The notes below the pieces were generated by a model. It was not told the origin of the DNA, did not search any database, and worked only from the letters and a program-made list of their open reading frames with translations. A stretch of DNA of 64,000 bases from Pararhizobium polonicum (lineage in GTDB: Bacteria; Pseudomonadota; Alphaproteobacteria; Rhizobiales; Rhizobiaceae), in contig NZ_LGLV01000018.1 in assembly GCF_001687365.1 (NCBI RefSeq), positions 62,001 through 126,000 of the forward strand, written 5' to 3'. Every line of letters starts with the position of its first letter. Positions within the stretch are counted from its first letter, which is position 1. Below are positions 63,973 through 64,000 of this stretch, piece by piece. The position numbers were made by a program, and so were the translations under genes.

Positions 63973-64000
63973 TTACTGGCCGGTGACCACTTTGGTCCAC
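63973..64000 (-). CDS. potF: polyamine ABC transporter substrate-binding protein PotF (C-terminal end only)
   Basis: Only the last eight codons are in the window, reading WTKVVTGQ and then TAA. This resembles the end of PotF-type binding proteins, and the position upstream of potGHI fits. The gene continues beyond the right edge. Confidence 0.6.

Overview
This 64 kb window is chromosomal DNA of an alphaproteobacterium of the Rhizobiaceae (Agrobacterium/Rhizobium/Sinorhizobium type). The supporting signs are the iron regulator RirA next to a dppABCDF operon, the NepR-PhyR general stress pair, polyhydroxybutyrate (PHB) genes, a CbrA-type kinase, rhizobial promoters of the CTTGAC/CTATAT type, and a tRNA-His without the extra 5' G. 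From memory, phaP-cbrA-acsA2-potFGHI and mmsA...rirA-dpp follow the Sinorhizobium meliloti chromosome. Most of the sequence looks GC-rich; 49.5-51.7 kb is visibly AT-richer.

Layout. 0-11 kb: the end of a patatin-adc-bdhA operon for acetoacetate/3-hydroxybutyrate, then MAPEG, guaB with a likely small RNA upstream, a Tat-exported metallo-hydrolase, an efflux pump, rlmE-ppx/gppA and tRNA-Gln. 11-16.3 kb: small exported proteins, a two-component system, and an unusual set of two degenerate receiver-like proteins around a membrane protein. 16.7-28 kb: a general stress response (GSR) neighbourhood. nepR and phyR are divergent, there is a second NepR-like gene, and many small stress or envelope proteins (BON, DUF1328, PRC-barrel, DUF3309, glycine zipper, AI-2E family) are preceded by GGAAC-N17/18-GTT promoters of the EcfG sigma type. 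No ecfG gene lies in the window.

28-36.2 kb: RidA, the dppABCDF dipeptide importer, a LuxR-type regulator with a single-domain receiver, and rirA with an Irr-type ICE box over its promoter. 36.2-41.4 kb: an M48 peptidase with a DUF898 membrane protein, mmsA, a small monooxygenase and a LysR regulator. 41.4-49.1 kb: a cellulose operon bcsA-bcsB-TPR protein-bcsN, tightly overlapped, with a c-di-GMP-binding PilZ domain in BcsA. 49.2-51.8 kb: a small accessory island against the 3' end of tRNA-His. It carries a ParB/Srx-domain protein and a D12-class adenine methyltransferase whose stop and start codons overlap; this is the best candidate for an undescribed (possibly defence or epigenetic) system. 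52-64 kb: phasin, cbrA, acetoacetyl-CoA synthetase, an AsmA-family protein and the potFGHI polyamine importer, with potF cut by the window end.

Connections. Three PHB-related loci (patatin-adc-bdhA, phasin, acetoacetyl-CoA synthetase) share a TGCR-N-YGCA palindrome in their upstream regions, which suggests one regulator (PhaR/AniA). The GSR promoters tie about ten otherwise unrelated small genes into one regulon around nepR-phyR.
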